From Amorphophallus konjac (lineage: Eukaryota > Streptophyta > Magnoliopsida > Alismatales > Araceae), in contig CM040123.1 of the NCBI GenBank assembly GCA_022559845.1, positions 322,133,933-322,197,932 of the forward strand: a DNA stretch of 64,000 bases, in the 5' to 3' direction. The translations under genes were made by a program, and so were the position numbers. Of this stretch, positions 1-11,865 are shown piece after piece. Position 1 is the stretch's first letter; every line of letters starts with the position of its first letter. The notes below the pieces were generated by a model. That model saw only the letters and a program-made list of their open reading frames with translations. It made no database searches and had not been told where the DNA came from.

Positions 1-1120
1 TTCTTATGCCCCCAGGCCGGGGTGGATTCTACTTCTTTGCTTCTATGCCCCCAGGCGGGGTGTATTTGCTACTTGTGCACCTTTCTTTGTGTACCCCCAG
101 GCTGGGGTGAATTCCTTTCTTCTTATGCCCCTGTGACGGGGTATGTCTTTTACTTCTTATGCCCCCACGGCGGGGTACCTTTCTTCTTCAAAGGCCCCTA
201 AGTCGGGGAATGTTGTTTCTTCTTATGCCCCCAGGCTGGGGTAGATTCTTTTCGCGTGCCCCCGAAGCCGGGGTGTAACTTTTGCCTTATGTGCCCCCGA
301 GTCGGGGGTGTAATTCTTCTTCTTCTACCCCTCAAGGCGGGGCGTATTTCTCTTCATATGCCCCCAGAGCGGAGGTATATTTTGCTTCTTGTGCACCCAA
401 AGTGGGGTGTATTCTACTTCTGGTGCCCCCAAGATGGGGTGTATTGTTGCTTCTGATGCCCCCGGGGTGGGGGGTGTAATTTTGCTTCTTATGCCCCCAG
501 GCCAGGGTGTATTCTTCTACTTCTTATGCCCCTATATCGGGGTAGACTTTTCTGCTCCTTCTACCCCAGGGTGGGGTACATTTCTCTTCGTATTCCCCTA
601 AGCCGGGGTGTGCTTCTTTTGTTTCATGTGCCCCCATACGGGGTAGAGTCTTGGCTTCTTCTGCCCTCATGGCGGGGTGGAGTCTACTGCTTATGCCCCT
701 GTGGCGGGCTATATCTTTTGCTTCTCATGCCCCCGCGCGGGGTGTATGTTTCTTCTTCATAGTCTCCTAAGTCTGGGGTGTATTCTTTATGTCTTATGCC
801 CCCGGGCTAGGGTGAATTCTTTGTTGCTTCCTATGCCCCCATGGCGGGGGTACACTTCTTCGTCAAATGGCCCCGAGCCGGGGTATAATTTTTGTTTCAT
901 ATGCCCCCAGACCGGGGTAGATTCTCTCTTCATGTACCTCTAGGTCAGGGCGTACCTTCTTGCTTCTTGTGCCCCCAAGGCGGGGTGTAGCTTTTCTTGC
1001 ATCTTATGCCCCCATGACACGGTATATTTCTTCTTCATATGCTCCCAGGTCGGGATGTATGTCTCTTTGCTTCTGTGCCCCAAGGCGGAGGTGTATTCTA
1101 TCTCTTCTTTAGATACCCCT
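1..1120. repeat. CCCC/GGGG minisatellite, left block
   Basis: Degenerate tandem array of roughly 25-30 units, each about 35-50 bp. A typical unit is a pyrimidine-rich stretch (TTCTTCTTATG), then a C-run, 3-6 variable bases and a G-run (GCCCCCAGGCCGGGGTGTA). Most units can fold as a short CCCC/GGGG hairpin. The array starts outside the window. It is interrupted by element A at 1121 and resumes at 8049; the 5-bp duplication CCCCT at 1116-1120 is part of a unit. Unit lengths are not multiples of three, so the open frames across it are not taken as genes. Confidence 0.9.
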
Positions 1121-2791
1121 TGTTGGCCCAGATAGCAATATACGCGGACAAGAAGGGGGGGTTGAATTGTCCCCCACACGAAATTACAGATTTTAACACT
1201 TAACTTGCAGATTTAACGAGATTAATGAAAAACAAGTTGAACAGAAATAAATCTAGTTCACTCAATCTCTCCGAGCACACTCGAATGTGTTGGAATAAGA
1301 AAATGTACAAGCAAGCAACCACAAGACACGGGGATTTTAAGGTGGTTCGGGACCACGACGGGCTCCCTACGTCCACCCCTCACCGAACCGGTGAGGCTTC
1401 ACTTGCTTCACAACGAAGCACACTGAGAATATACTACAACACACATGGAGACTTCGTCTCCACAACGATCCAACAACGTGATCAATCCACACACACACAC
1501 CAGAACACTCGCGGTAAGATATGATCACAACCGTACGCAGACGGTTCACCACACACAGAGTTAAAGTTCAGAAATAAATGATATGTTCAATACATGCTCA
1601 TAGACGAAGAGTAAATGATTGGAATAGATGGGAAAAGAGTGAAGAAATGAATCCCCATATGTAGAAAGGGCTGAAAACGATCTTCTTCGATTCTCAGTTC
1701 GGAGGGAGGTCGGATGACGGTGATTCAAGCTTCCTCTTGATCCTCTTGTCGATCCGCTCTTCTTTCTCTTCTTCCACAATCTCCAGAAATGCTTTGTTGG
1801 AGATGAAATCCACCTTGCAACAGCCCCTACTTCCTTTTCCCCCTTTCTTCACCTACAAGATAAGAGAAAGATAGCACATTAGGGTTCTCCCTTCTCAAAT
1901 TCGGAGTTCACAATGATATATATAGAGGGGTGGGGAAAAGACACATAAAACCCTTCCAATGTGTGTTAGAAACACCTAAACATGATTAGTAACTAATGGG
2001 GGGTGTTTTGGTAAAGTTTCATAGGGTTTAGAAAGGGTTTCAATCGGATTCGCAAAACCCGTGCCGGAATGGGTCGACCCATGGGGTCGACCCCTGGACA
2101 ACCAGAGGACGGGCAGAAGCAAAATAATGACCCAGAACCCAGGGGTCGACCCATGGGGTCGACCCATGCAGTGTGGGTCGACCCCTGCACACTGGGTCAC
2201 AAAAATGTGTTCTGTCCAGACAGAACACTTGGGGGTCGACCCCATGGGTCGACCCATGCCAGAAATGGATGGAAAAACACTGTAAACCCTATTCAAATCA
2301 AACAAAACAAATGGTTAGATGTTACCATCATCCACTTGACATGAGATGGTTTAAAAATCATCCTTTAACCTGTAAAAACACAAACATCAAGTTAGTTTAT
2401 GTATCAAAAATTGAGTTCTCCTTAACTTGATTCTTCCACATAAAATTCCATATCTATACACATTCAAAAGCACATTGCAACAAGTAAATGGAATTGTGAA
2501 ACATGAACCACCATCTTTGGCATTTGATAGACTTTAAATCTCTTAAGCATTCGAGTATAAAACCATGGAAGCTAAAACATACAAAAAGCATTCTTGTATT
2601 TACCAATCCTTCCAAATGCTCAACAATAAGAATCTCCAAGTGATAGATATTCATTTTCACATCAATGAGTACTTTCATTGGACATTTTAAGCCTTTCCAA
2701 AAGCATGATAAATATTTGCTCCACAAACACACAATGTTTTGTTATCATCAAAACCAAGGTCAAAAATAATGTGGGAATGCAACACCCAACA
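1121..2791 (-). repeat. Element A 3' LTR
   Basis: LTR of 1671 bp, begins TGTTGGCCCAG and ends ACACCCAACA. Contents in plus-strand order: leader block GGTGGTTCGGGACC near 1341, hairpin 1378-1396, TATATATA at 1917-1924, and a cluster of seven GGGTCGACCC-type palindromes at about 2067-2258. It has one fewer palindrome than the 5' LTR, an indel of about 13 bp near 2180. Confidence 0.93.
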
Positions 2792-4411
2792 ATCTCCCCC
2801 TTTTTGATGATGACAAAATATTGTGGCAATCTAAACATTTTTCTCCCCCTTTGGCATAATAAAAAATGGGGAATACAAAAGTTAGAGCAAAAAGTATGAA
2901 AACCAACCATGTCAAAGAAACATGATATATGCACAAAAACTTCTGCACTTCCAAACAGATATGAACATTATGTGCACATTTACTCCCCCTTTGTCTTCAA
3001 CAAAAACATATTGACCAGAGGGTTTTTAAAAGTTGATATGAGCATGTATGAAGGTATCTAAATTATTCATGCAAACAAGCAGGCAAGCATGATAGACAAG
3101 CAAGCATGTAAATATATATATCTCCCCCTTAATGAGGTAATGGGATAGCAAGAGAGCATTTGATTCACATCAAAATGTGAGACATGAAGCATAATCAAAA
3201 TAGGTAGTGCATGCATAAACTAGTAGGACTGCATAAGTCATGAGACGAACAAATTCACAATATACATCCATCACAATAGTACCCAAGAGTGAAGAATGTG
3301 GAAATGAGCAATGAACTTCAAATATATGTGGATATAAGCAGAATTTCTAAGGAACACTAGAGAGTTATTTCCTTTCTACAAATCCATTTAGATCCTCGAC
3401 TATTGGTAGCTTCGCACAACCCCGCATTTTGATTCTTTTATAGGATTTCACCGTTCGGCACGAGTCACCTCATATGTCTCAATGGGGTTTCTCGGCTACT
3501 AGGATTCATCACAATTTTAATTTTTGTGGATATTGTTTCACCTTTCGACGCGAGTTTCCTCATTTGTTTCAGTGGGGATTCCCGGCTACTTGATTTGACA
3601 TTCCACTTATTGAAAATTATGGGGTAGGTAGTTTTTTCCTCACAATTACTCTTCATTTCTATGTAGAAATTTATTTCCCTTAATAGTGTTGAAAAGAATA
3701 TCTGAAATCCTTATTTATCAAAGTCATATGCATCATTTTGTGCAAAGTGTGTGGGTAATTGCTATGTATGTAGAAAATGAATTTGCCATTAACATAGCTA
3801 TGACCCCCCCTAAATGTATGCACAAATGGAAATAAATCCTCCTCCTTTGTATATGCCACGTTCACAAATGATCAAAATCAATGCATTTTATATAACAAAG
3901 AGGTGGGGTCTTAGAAGATTTTCAAGAAATAATTTTCTAGAAATATATACATGCATTCAAACAAGGATTTTGAAAATTAATTCATGCAATATGATTTTCG
4001 GTACGGGGCAGAGTACATAGGTCCGAAGACCACCTCACGCATGGTGGAAGCTTCCGGATGGATGTAATCCACCCTTCCACATCTCACCATTTGAGATACC
4101 GAACAATCATGGCATTCAAGCACAGAAGTATGCAAGGACTGAATTGTTATTTGCAAAAGGAAGTAAAAGTGTGTATCAAAGACTCTATGAACAAGACACT
4201 TATCTAAACTGAAAATTCTTCTATATCACAACCAAAACCAACAAAAGGTAGTTGCATGATCAAGGTGGATCGAATGACGAGATCCAACCAAATTTATATT
4301 TGAATTTTTCAACACAAGATTTCAGAACTTGAGCTCTCTTACCTTTGCCTTCAGAAGCCATTATTTACCAACATCTTCTTGGTCTCAAGGCACCCCTACA
4401 AAGTAGAATTT
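2792..4411 (-). other. Element A 3' noncoding region with PPT
   Basis: No credible ORF. Next to the LTR, 2792-2805 is pyrimidine-rich on the plus strand, giving the minus-strand polypurine tract AAAAAGGGGGAGAT used for plus-strand priming. Similar AAGGGGGAG motifs recur near 2841, 2982 and 3121. Two diverged direct repeats lie at about 3450-3600 (each holding TTTCACC, CGAGT and CGGCTACT). A block at about 3998-4100 is shared with elements B and C. The rest is AT-rich with nothing recognised. Confidence 0.75.
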
Positions 4412-6292
4412 TCATTTCAAAGTTTTGGGTACCCAAGCCATCTTGGGTCCCGAGGGGTTAGTTCTAGCATGACCAAAATACATTTTATTTTTCCTTTCAA
4501 ACCACTCAACATCGGCCCTCATCAAGTCACACACATACATAGAGTGGCCGAACATACCACAATAAAAACATGTGACATTTGACTTTCTAAAATGACTCTT
4601 ATGCATATATGATCTATCAACATATGAGTTCATGCATGAGTCAACATGAGTATAGCCATATGAACTACATGATTTTTGAAATCTATTTTTCACAACGGAA
4701 TTTTTCTTTGTGGGTGAGTACTGTCCCACAACTCTCTTCTCATTCCTAGCATTTTCATTGCTAGTTTCACCATATTCAAACATTTTTTATTTTCCTTTCA
4801 ATTCTTTTTCAACAAGACCTTTCAATTTCTGCAATTCATCTTGCATGGTATTGAAGTTGGCTTCAATTTCTTTCTTAGATTTTTCACATTCACACAGTCT
4901 TGATTTAAGCTCATCCAACTCCTTTACCAATTGTTCATTTTCAGTTTTTAGATTTTTCACATCTTCATAAGCATGTTATTTTTCAATCTCTAGGCATGAA
5001 ATATCATCCTCAAAAAGGGAAACTTTAGACAACAACATTTCATTTTCATCTTTCATGTTCTCAAGTTCTAACTCAAGCAAACTACATTTAGTGCATGAAG
5101 CTGAACTAGAATGTAAAACATCATGAAACTTCATTTTCATATTTTTATTTTCATGTTTCAACTTCTTACACTTTTCATACATTCCAGCATAAGCTATTTC
5201 CCATTCCTCACAAGTAAGGTTTTCGTTATCGGAGTTTACCTCGGTGCCATTTTCCTCATCGGCCATTAGACATAAATTCTGGACCGTCTCATCCACCTCA
5301 TCATCCTTCTCAGATTTGGACTCGCTCTTGTCCTCATCACTCCAAACCGCCTTCATGGCCTTGGGCTTCTTCACTTTTTCTTTCTTCAGTTTCTTTTGAA
5401 GACTTGGACATTTGCTTCTCATATGGCCGACTTTTCCACACTCATAGCATCTAATCTTCCTTTTGTTCCTCAATGCTTTCTTTGGAATTTTTCCAAGAGA
5501 AGTGCCATCTTGTCTACCCTTTCTGAATAATTTTCTAGCTTTACTAGTGATGACATTCACAAGTTCTTCCTCACTGCTATTTAGACTTGACCCTTCATCG
5601 CTTTCTTCAGAAGATTTTGAGTGAGCCTCAAATGCCACTGATTTCTTTTTGACCTTCTCTTCCTCTCTCCTCTCAATGCTGATTTCATAGGTCATCAAGG
5701 ACCCAATCAACTCATTCAGCTTGAGTGTAGTGAGATATTTAGAGTCTTCTATCACGGTCGCTTTTGTATGCCATTGTGGTGACAAGGACCGCAACACCTT
5801 TCTTACTAGCTCTTGATTCGTATATTCTTTTCCTAGTGCCTTCAACCCATTGGAGATCTCCATAAGCCTAGCAAACATGTCCGAGATGGTCTCATGCGGC
5901 TTCATCATGAAGAGCTCATATTCTCGGACCAATAGATTTGCTTTTGTCTCCTTTACTTCCGACGTTCCTTCGTATATGAGTCGGAGCTTCTCCCATATTT
6001 CCTGCGCAGATGAACACATAGATATACGTGAATATTCATTCGGATGAACAGCACATTGCACTATATTCATAGCCATGAAATTTTTACATGAATGTTTAAT
6101 ATGCTCCTCATTCCAACTATCCTCATTATCGGGCAATTTATGAGGACCTTTACTAATGACTTTCCAGCTATTGTAATCCTGTGCTCGCAAAAACACTATC
6201 ATTCTATTTTTCCAATAGGGGTAATTTGTGCCATCAAAGAATGGTGGCCTATGTATAGAATGTCCCTCAGGAATCATTCCCCTACTATCCAT
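4412..6292 (-). pseudogene. gag: Element A gag (two in-frame stops)
   Basis: Copia Gag polyprotein that would assemble the virus-like particle and bind genomic RNA. The likely start is the ATG at 6292, which gives MDSRGMIPEGHS, the N-terminus seen in D; an upstream ATG at 6316 is less conserved. Order: N-terminal copia Gag domain (FFDGTNYPYWKNRM), acidic linker, CCHC knuckle CYECGKVGHMRSKC at about residue 280, a long coiled-coil region, a second knuckle CFYCGMFGHSMYVC, and a C-terminus with WVPK. The frame is uninterrupted except for TAA at 4976-4978 and TAA at 4787-4789. It ends at 4412 with no pol behind it. Family and orientation are secure; activity is not expected. Confidence 0.9.
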
Positions 6293-6345
6293 TGCTAAAC
6301 AATCTTTCCTCCTCAACCGTGAGATTGAATAAGATTAGAGGCCTA

Positions 6346-6359
6346 GCCCTGATACCAAT
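6346..6359 (-). promoter_or_regulatory. Element A primer-binding site
   Basis: Directly inside the 5' LTR, the minus strand reads TGGTATCAGGG, matching the initiator-Met tRNA PBS (TGGTATCAGAG) with one difference. It fixes the element's orientation. Confidence 0.88.
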
Positions 6360-8048
6360 TGTTGGCCCAGATAGCAATATACAAGGACAAGAAGGGGGGG
6401 GGGTGTTGAATTATCCCCCACACGAAATTACAGATTTTAAAACTTAACTTGCAGATTTAACAAGATTAATGAAAAACAAGTTGAACAGAAATAAATCTAG
6501 TTCACTCAATCTCTCCGAGCACACTCGAATGTGTTGGAATAAGAAAATGTACAAGCAAGCAACCACAGGACACGGGGATTTTAAGGTGGTTCGGGACCAC
6601 GACGTGCTCCCTACGTCCACCCCTCACCGAACCGGTGAGGCTTCACTTGCTTCACAACGAAGCACACAGAGAATATACTCCAACACACACGGAGACTTCG
6701 TCTCCACAACGATCCAACAACGGGATCAATCCACACACACACACCGTAACACTCGCGACAAGATATGATCACAACCGTACGCAGACGGTTCCCCACACAC
6801 AGAGTTAAAGTTCAGAAATAAATGATATGTTCAATACATGCTCATAGACGAAGAGTAAATGACTGGAATAGATGGGAAAAGAGTGAAGAAATGAATCCCC
6901 ATATGTAGAAAGGGCTGAAAATGATCTTCTTCGATTCTCGGTTTGGAGGGAGGTCGGATGACGGTGATTCAAGCTTCCTCTTGATCCTCTTGTCGATCCG
7001 CTCTTCTTTCTCTTCTTCCACAATCTCCAGAAATGCTTTGTTGGAGATGAAATCCACCTTGCAATAGCCCCTCCTTCCTTTTCCCCCTTTCTTCACCTAC
7101 AAGATAAGAGAAAGATAGCACATTAGGATTCTCCCTTCTCAAATTCGGAGTTCACAATGATATATATAGAGGGGTGGGGAAAAGACACATAAAACCCTCC
7201 CAATGTGTGTTAGAAACACCTAAACATGATTAGTAACTAATGGGGGGTGTTTTGGTAAAGTTTCATAGGGTTTAGAAAGGGTTTCAATCGGATTCGCAAA
7301 ACCCGTGCCGGAATGGGTCGACCCATGGGGTCGACCCCTGGACAACCAGAGGACGGACAGAAGCAAAATAATGACCCAGAACCCAGGGGTCGACCCATGG
7401 GGTCGACCCATGCAGTGTGGGTCGACCCCATGGGTCGACCCCTGCACACTGGGTCACAAAAATGTGTTCTGTCCAGACAAAACACTTGGGGGTCGACCCC
7501 ATGGGTCGACCCATGCCAAAAATGGATGGAAAAACACTGTAAACCCTATTCAAATCAAACAAAAAAAATGGTTAGATGTTACCATCATCCACTTGACATG
7601 AGAGGGTTTAAAAACCATCCTTGAACCTGTAAAAACACAAACATCAAGTTAGTTTATGTATCAAAAATTGAGTTCTCCTTAACTTGATTCTTCCACATAA
7701 AACTCCATATCTATACACATTCAAAAGCACATTGCAACAAGTAAATGGAATTGTGAAACATGAACCACCATCTTTGGCATTTGATAGACTTTAAGTCTCT
7801 TAAGCATTCGAGTATAAAACCATGGAAGCTCAAACATACAAAAAGCATTCTTATACTTACCAATCCTTCCAAATACTCAACAACAAGAATCTCCAAGTGA
7901 TAGATATTCATTTTCACATCAATGAGTACTTTCATTGGACATTTTAAGCCTTTCCAAAAGCATGATAAATATTTGCTCCACAAACACACAATGTTTTGTT
8001 ATCATCAAAACCAAGGTTAAAAATAATGTGGGAATGCAACACCCAACA
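6360..8048 (-). repeat. Element A 5' LTR (promoter LTR)
   Basis: LTR of 1689 bp in the 5' position for a minus-strand element. U3 lies at the high-coordinate side. It holds eight GGGTCGACCC-type palindromes at about 7311-7515 upstream (minus sense) of a TATA box at 7160-7168. The leader hairpin is at 6622-6640, about 540 bp downstream of the TATA box. Confidence 0.92.
7160..7168 (-). promoter_or_regulatory. TATA box, element A 5' LTR
   Basis: Minus strand reads CTATATATAT in an otherwise mixed-composition LTR, upstream of the leader block and PBS. The same site is at 1917-1924 in the 3' LTR. Confidence 0.6.
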
Positions 8049-8578
8049 CCCCTAAGCCAGGGTGTATTCTTTGTCTCACATGCCCCTAGAGCAGGGGTGT
8101 AGCTTTGTTGTCTGCTGTGCCCCCGAGTTGGGGTGGATTCTCTTCATGTGCCCCCGGGAGCGGGGTGTGTCTTCTGTTGCTTGTTGTGCTCCCACCCTAA
8201 GGCTAGGTAGATTCTTCATCAAATGCCCCTAAGCCGGGGTGTAGCTTTTACTTTATGTGCCCCCGAGTCGGGGTGGATTCCCTTCATATGCCTCCGGGAG
8301 TGGGGTGTAGTTCTTCTTCAAGTGCCCCTAGACCGGGGTAAATTTTTTTGAATACCCCTAAGCCGGGGTGAATTCTTCATAGCTTCTATCCCCCTCCGTG
8401 GTGGGGTATGTTGCTTCTTATGTCCCCATGGCGAGGGTGGATTCTGCTACTTCTTATGCCCCAGAGCGGGGTATACTTCTCTTCATATGCCCCTGAGTCG
8501 GGGTATATTCTATTCATGTGCCCCCATAAGCAGGGTGTATTTTTCTTGCCTCTTATCCCCCCATGGCGGGGTACATGC
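8049..8578. repeat. CCCC/GGGG minisatellite, right block
   Basis: Continuation of the array at 1-1120, about 12-14 units with the same CCCC-N-GGGG core. It begins with the second copy of the CCCCT duplication made by element A and stops at about 8578, where unrelated sequence begins. Confidence 0.88.
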
Positions 8579-9362
8579 ATGCTCTCTTCGGGAGTCGTGG
8601 CCGTGCTTGGCCTTATCGCTACAAAGCATTCTCCATAGTGGGCAGAAATTCATCAAGCTACAGTTGCGGCTTGTTGGATCTTCGAACTACCACTCGAGGG
8701 ACCATCTTGTGCCGGATAGGGGTAGACGGGAGGTGGAACGGACCGGGACATTGCACCACGGATTTGGACCCTCCTAGAGTCGGGCGGGATGTCGGCCTCC
8801 TTCTTGTTCTCTTCGTCGGTGATGTTGGCCAACCTTTCTTTTTTTGTCCTTTCTTTTCTTCCCTTTTTTTGGTATGATAGACCAAGGTGGGTGTGCAGGA
8901 GAGCGCTCACCTCCTCAAGCAGGGGATGAGTGGTTCGCTCCACCGCATCAATCCCACAGTGGTAATCATTATTCAGCACGGGTTTCAACGGCTGTGGTCG
9001 TACAACCCTCTCTCACCAATTATTTCTTTTCTCTTTCTTCTTTTTTTCTCCTCTTCTTCTTTTCTTTCTTCTTCCTTTTTTTAGCAGCTTCCATGATTCC
9101 TGGCAGCTGCAGGTGCCTCGGAGTAGCATCTTCGAGGCCACAAGGACAATTGAGCCTAGACCGGCATTTCTCCCCATAGAGCTGGCGAAGATAGCACCTA
9201 CAATTCACCAAAGCAGGAAAACATCGTTTATTAGGAGGCCACGAGGCCTTGAATCCCGGCGAAGAGATGAAGGGTGGTTTGGGTCCCACCGGGCGGGCCA
9301 GACTTGTGGACGCACTTTTATTCACTTATTATGTTGTGCGGTTATTCGGGAATGGTCGATTC
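8579..9362. other. Unassigned segment with polypyrimidine tracts
   Basis: 784 bp between the minisatellite and element B. It contains long pyrimidine tracts (about 8830-8875 and 9010-9083). On the minus strand, two overlapping open frames (8653-8988 and 9020-9325) give Lys/Arg/Glu-rich peptides across the pyrimidine tracts. I recognise no domain. It could be the 5' part of G or of another retroelement, but nothing shown here proves it. Confidence 0.35.
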
Positions 9363-11865
9363 TGTTAGGGTGCTAGGCCCGGATACAGAGGGGGGGGGGG
9401 TGAATGTATCCCTTTATGAATAATGGCCAAATAAAAACTTGGATGCTAGAGATAGACACAGAATAGAACCAATTCGATTCAACTCAAATACAAACACTTG
9501 GAGCGCGCCTATTCAAGCATCTAGCGGAAGCAAAGCAAACAATCAGACCACTGCACAAGAGATTTTTAGGTGGTTCGGTCCACAGACCTACATCCACCCC
9601 TCACTCCCAACTGGAGTGAGGCTTCCACTAGCACAAGCTAGAAACCTGCAGACTCAGTCTGCGAACAAGGTGCTGCCACACAGCTTGACCAGGGGAACAA
9701 CCTCCCCTCTTCCTCCCAACCGGAGGGACACCCTAAGTGACTCCCAGCCACTTGGAAACTAGAGGTCGAAGACCTCTCTTCCTCCAGACCAGGAAAGACC
9801 CCTGGACTTGCAACCCACAAGCCCAGTACCGGAGATCAGATCTCCCTTCTCCTGAGTCCACAGGAGGAACCCGACCTCAGTCCAGAGGATCAGAAGTACA
9901 AAGGTAATCATAAAACAAAGGAAAACAATAAACGAAAATAACACAGCAATCAGAAGGCTGTAAAAGATGAAAACACAGATGTGGCTCTCAACGGAGCTGA
10001 CTGGCCTGGATCTGATCCACGGTCCAGTAGGAACTAATCTTCAGATGAAGCTTCTTCTTTCTCTTCCTTTTTCTTCTCTACTTCCTTCTCTCACTCGCGA
10101 GCTCTCTCTCTCTCTCTTTCTCTTTTTACTTCTACTGCTTCTCTCACTCTTCCACTCTTCTTTTTCTTCTTCTTCTCTACTCACTGGATCGAGAATACTC
10201 TGCTGCTCTCAGACTGGATGTATAGACTTTTATCCTTTTCTTTCGATCAGTCTTCTTTAGTGGAAGAAGGCTCGTATATATAGCAGCAGCAGCAGCAGCA
10301 GCCCCTGGGCGCGTGGCTTCCACGTTTTCCCGCCCAAGGAATTCGCCAGATCCAAGGCAGCTTCATCCATGTGTCAGCATCTGCATACCTCGTCCTCCTG
10401 GGATCACGAGCCAGGTCATCAATCTCGGTAAGAATCCCTGTCAGACAGAGCATCGGATAAGTCATCAGTTTAAGTCTAAACACCCTGTACAGACTCTGTG
10501 AATGCAAAGCATTGTATAGACTTCAGACTGTATAGAGTTGAGCAGATAAAGCAAAAGCAATGTATATACTTATGAGGATGAATGCTTATCAGAACAGGAG
10601 AGTGTGTAGACTTAGGCCTTCTGTTCAAGACAAAAGCCAATGTACAGACTTCATGTTGTACAGACTTGATGTTGATCAAAAGACCTTTGGACATCAGCCC
10701 AAGGTGTCAACGCTTCCAACGTGCAGCGTCGCCTCAGCTCCTCAAGCGAGATGCTCACGCCCTTGGCAACTGGCCAATGCGTCAACGCATCCAGTGTCAG
10801 CGTCGACGCAGTGAACAAGACAGGTGATGAATAATGCATGCACTAGCTTTACCAATGTGTAGACTTCACAAAGCTCAGCCACTGTATAGACTTCACGAAG
10901 CTCAACCAGTGTATAGACTTCAATGCAGAAACCAAGGCTGTATGGACTTCAGACTTGGACGTATGACCTGTGAGCGATGTATACACTTGGCCCTTGAAGG
11001 ATGTACAGACTAGAAGGAATGAAGCCCACGATGTGTAGACTTAATGAGATGCAATGCAAACTCTGTATAGACTTGGTCGTGTAAGGCGACGCAAGCAATG
11101 GCTGTATAGACTTTACTTCAAGGCCAGTGTATGGACTTGATGAGACACTCACGAGTGTATAGAGTTAGTTGAGTGAGCATGCAGTGTATAGACTTGAGGT
11201 TAAATGCATTAGTTAACCAAGTGTGTAGAGTGTATACACTTGAAAACCTTCAAGCGTCCTCGGTGTACAGACTTGTAACAAGCCTATCGGATGTGTAGAC
11301 TTCGATGAGAGCAATGCATGAGCACCCAAAGTACAGACATCCTGTCCTTGCAGCTGACGACCCCAGTGTATAGACTTCATGAAGAAACACACGATGCAAT
11401 GTGTGGACTTGGTGACACATGCAGACAGATGAGTGTACAGTCTATGCCAGCAAGCTACACGATGTGTAGACTTAGAAGTGCCTGCAGCTGTGCAATGTGC
11501 AACCAGTGTATGGACTTGTCGTGCCTACACAGGGCGTTGTACACACTTGCTGCCTGATGCAAATGTGTAGACTCTATAAATGCATATCAATGCTTTATGC
11601 AGTAGATAAACAGTCTGAACTTCAAATGCAATGACTCACAGTGTAAGCAGATAAACTGACTAAACATATGAAAGACTGAATGAACATTTGAATGACAGAC
11701 TGAATATAAGAATGACTGAGTTATGATCTGATAAAATGAACGAATATAGAATGACTGAATAAAACCATGGTGACTCACAATGATTAACTCACATTAAAAC
11801 CAATCATCACAAACCCCTAAAGCCAATCATCAAAACCACAAGTCACAGGGGCCAGGGGCACAACA
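9363..11865 (-). repeat. Element B LTR, left copy
   Basis: 2503 bp, starts TGTTAGGGTGCTAGG and ends GGGGCACAACA. Plus-strand order: leader block TTAGGTGGTTCGGTCC, hairpin 9599-9621, TATATATA at 10275-10282 next to seven AGC triplets, then about 28 copies of TGTATAGACTT-like motifs at 10488-11577. Confidence 0.93.

Larger units (their letters stand above)
1121..8048 (-). mobile_element. Element A: gag-only Ty1/copia LTR retrotransposon
   Basis: A complete 6.9-kb element bounded by two near-identical LTRs (1121-2791 and 6360-8048), each starting TGTTGG and ending CAACA on the plus strand, with a perfect CCCCT target duplication at 1116-1120 and 8049-8053. PBS, polypurine tract and Gag all read on the minus strand, so the right LTR is the 5' LTR. 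The internal region holds a gag pseudogene and about 1.6 kb of noncoding DNA. No protease, integrase, RT or RNase H motif is visible. This fits the non-autonomous gag-containing (TR-GAG type) elements described in plants. It inserted into the minisatellite. Confidence 0.93.

Noticed and set aside
256..943. Overlapping plus-strand ORFs with repeated Pro/Gly/Leu peptides across the minisatellite
   Set aside because: Unit lengths are not multiples of three, frames shift from unit to unit, and no start or codon pattern is kept. They are by-products of the repeat.
1..1115. CRISPR-like array
   Set aside because: Units vary in both repeat and spacer length, and the setting is a plant nuclear genome. 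It is a degenerate minisatellite.
1225..1552. Short ORFs on both strands in LTR A (repeated at 6469-6796)
   Set aside because: Same sequence in both LTRs, overlapping frames on opposite strands, located in the leader with the hairpin; no protein family.
8653..9325. Two minus-strand ORFs between minisatellite and element B
   Set aside because: Much of the open length comes from polypyrimidine tracts coding Lys/Arg/Glu runs. The frames differ and no domain is recognisable, so they are kept only as an unassigned segment.
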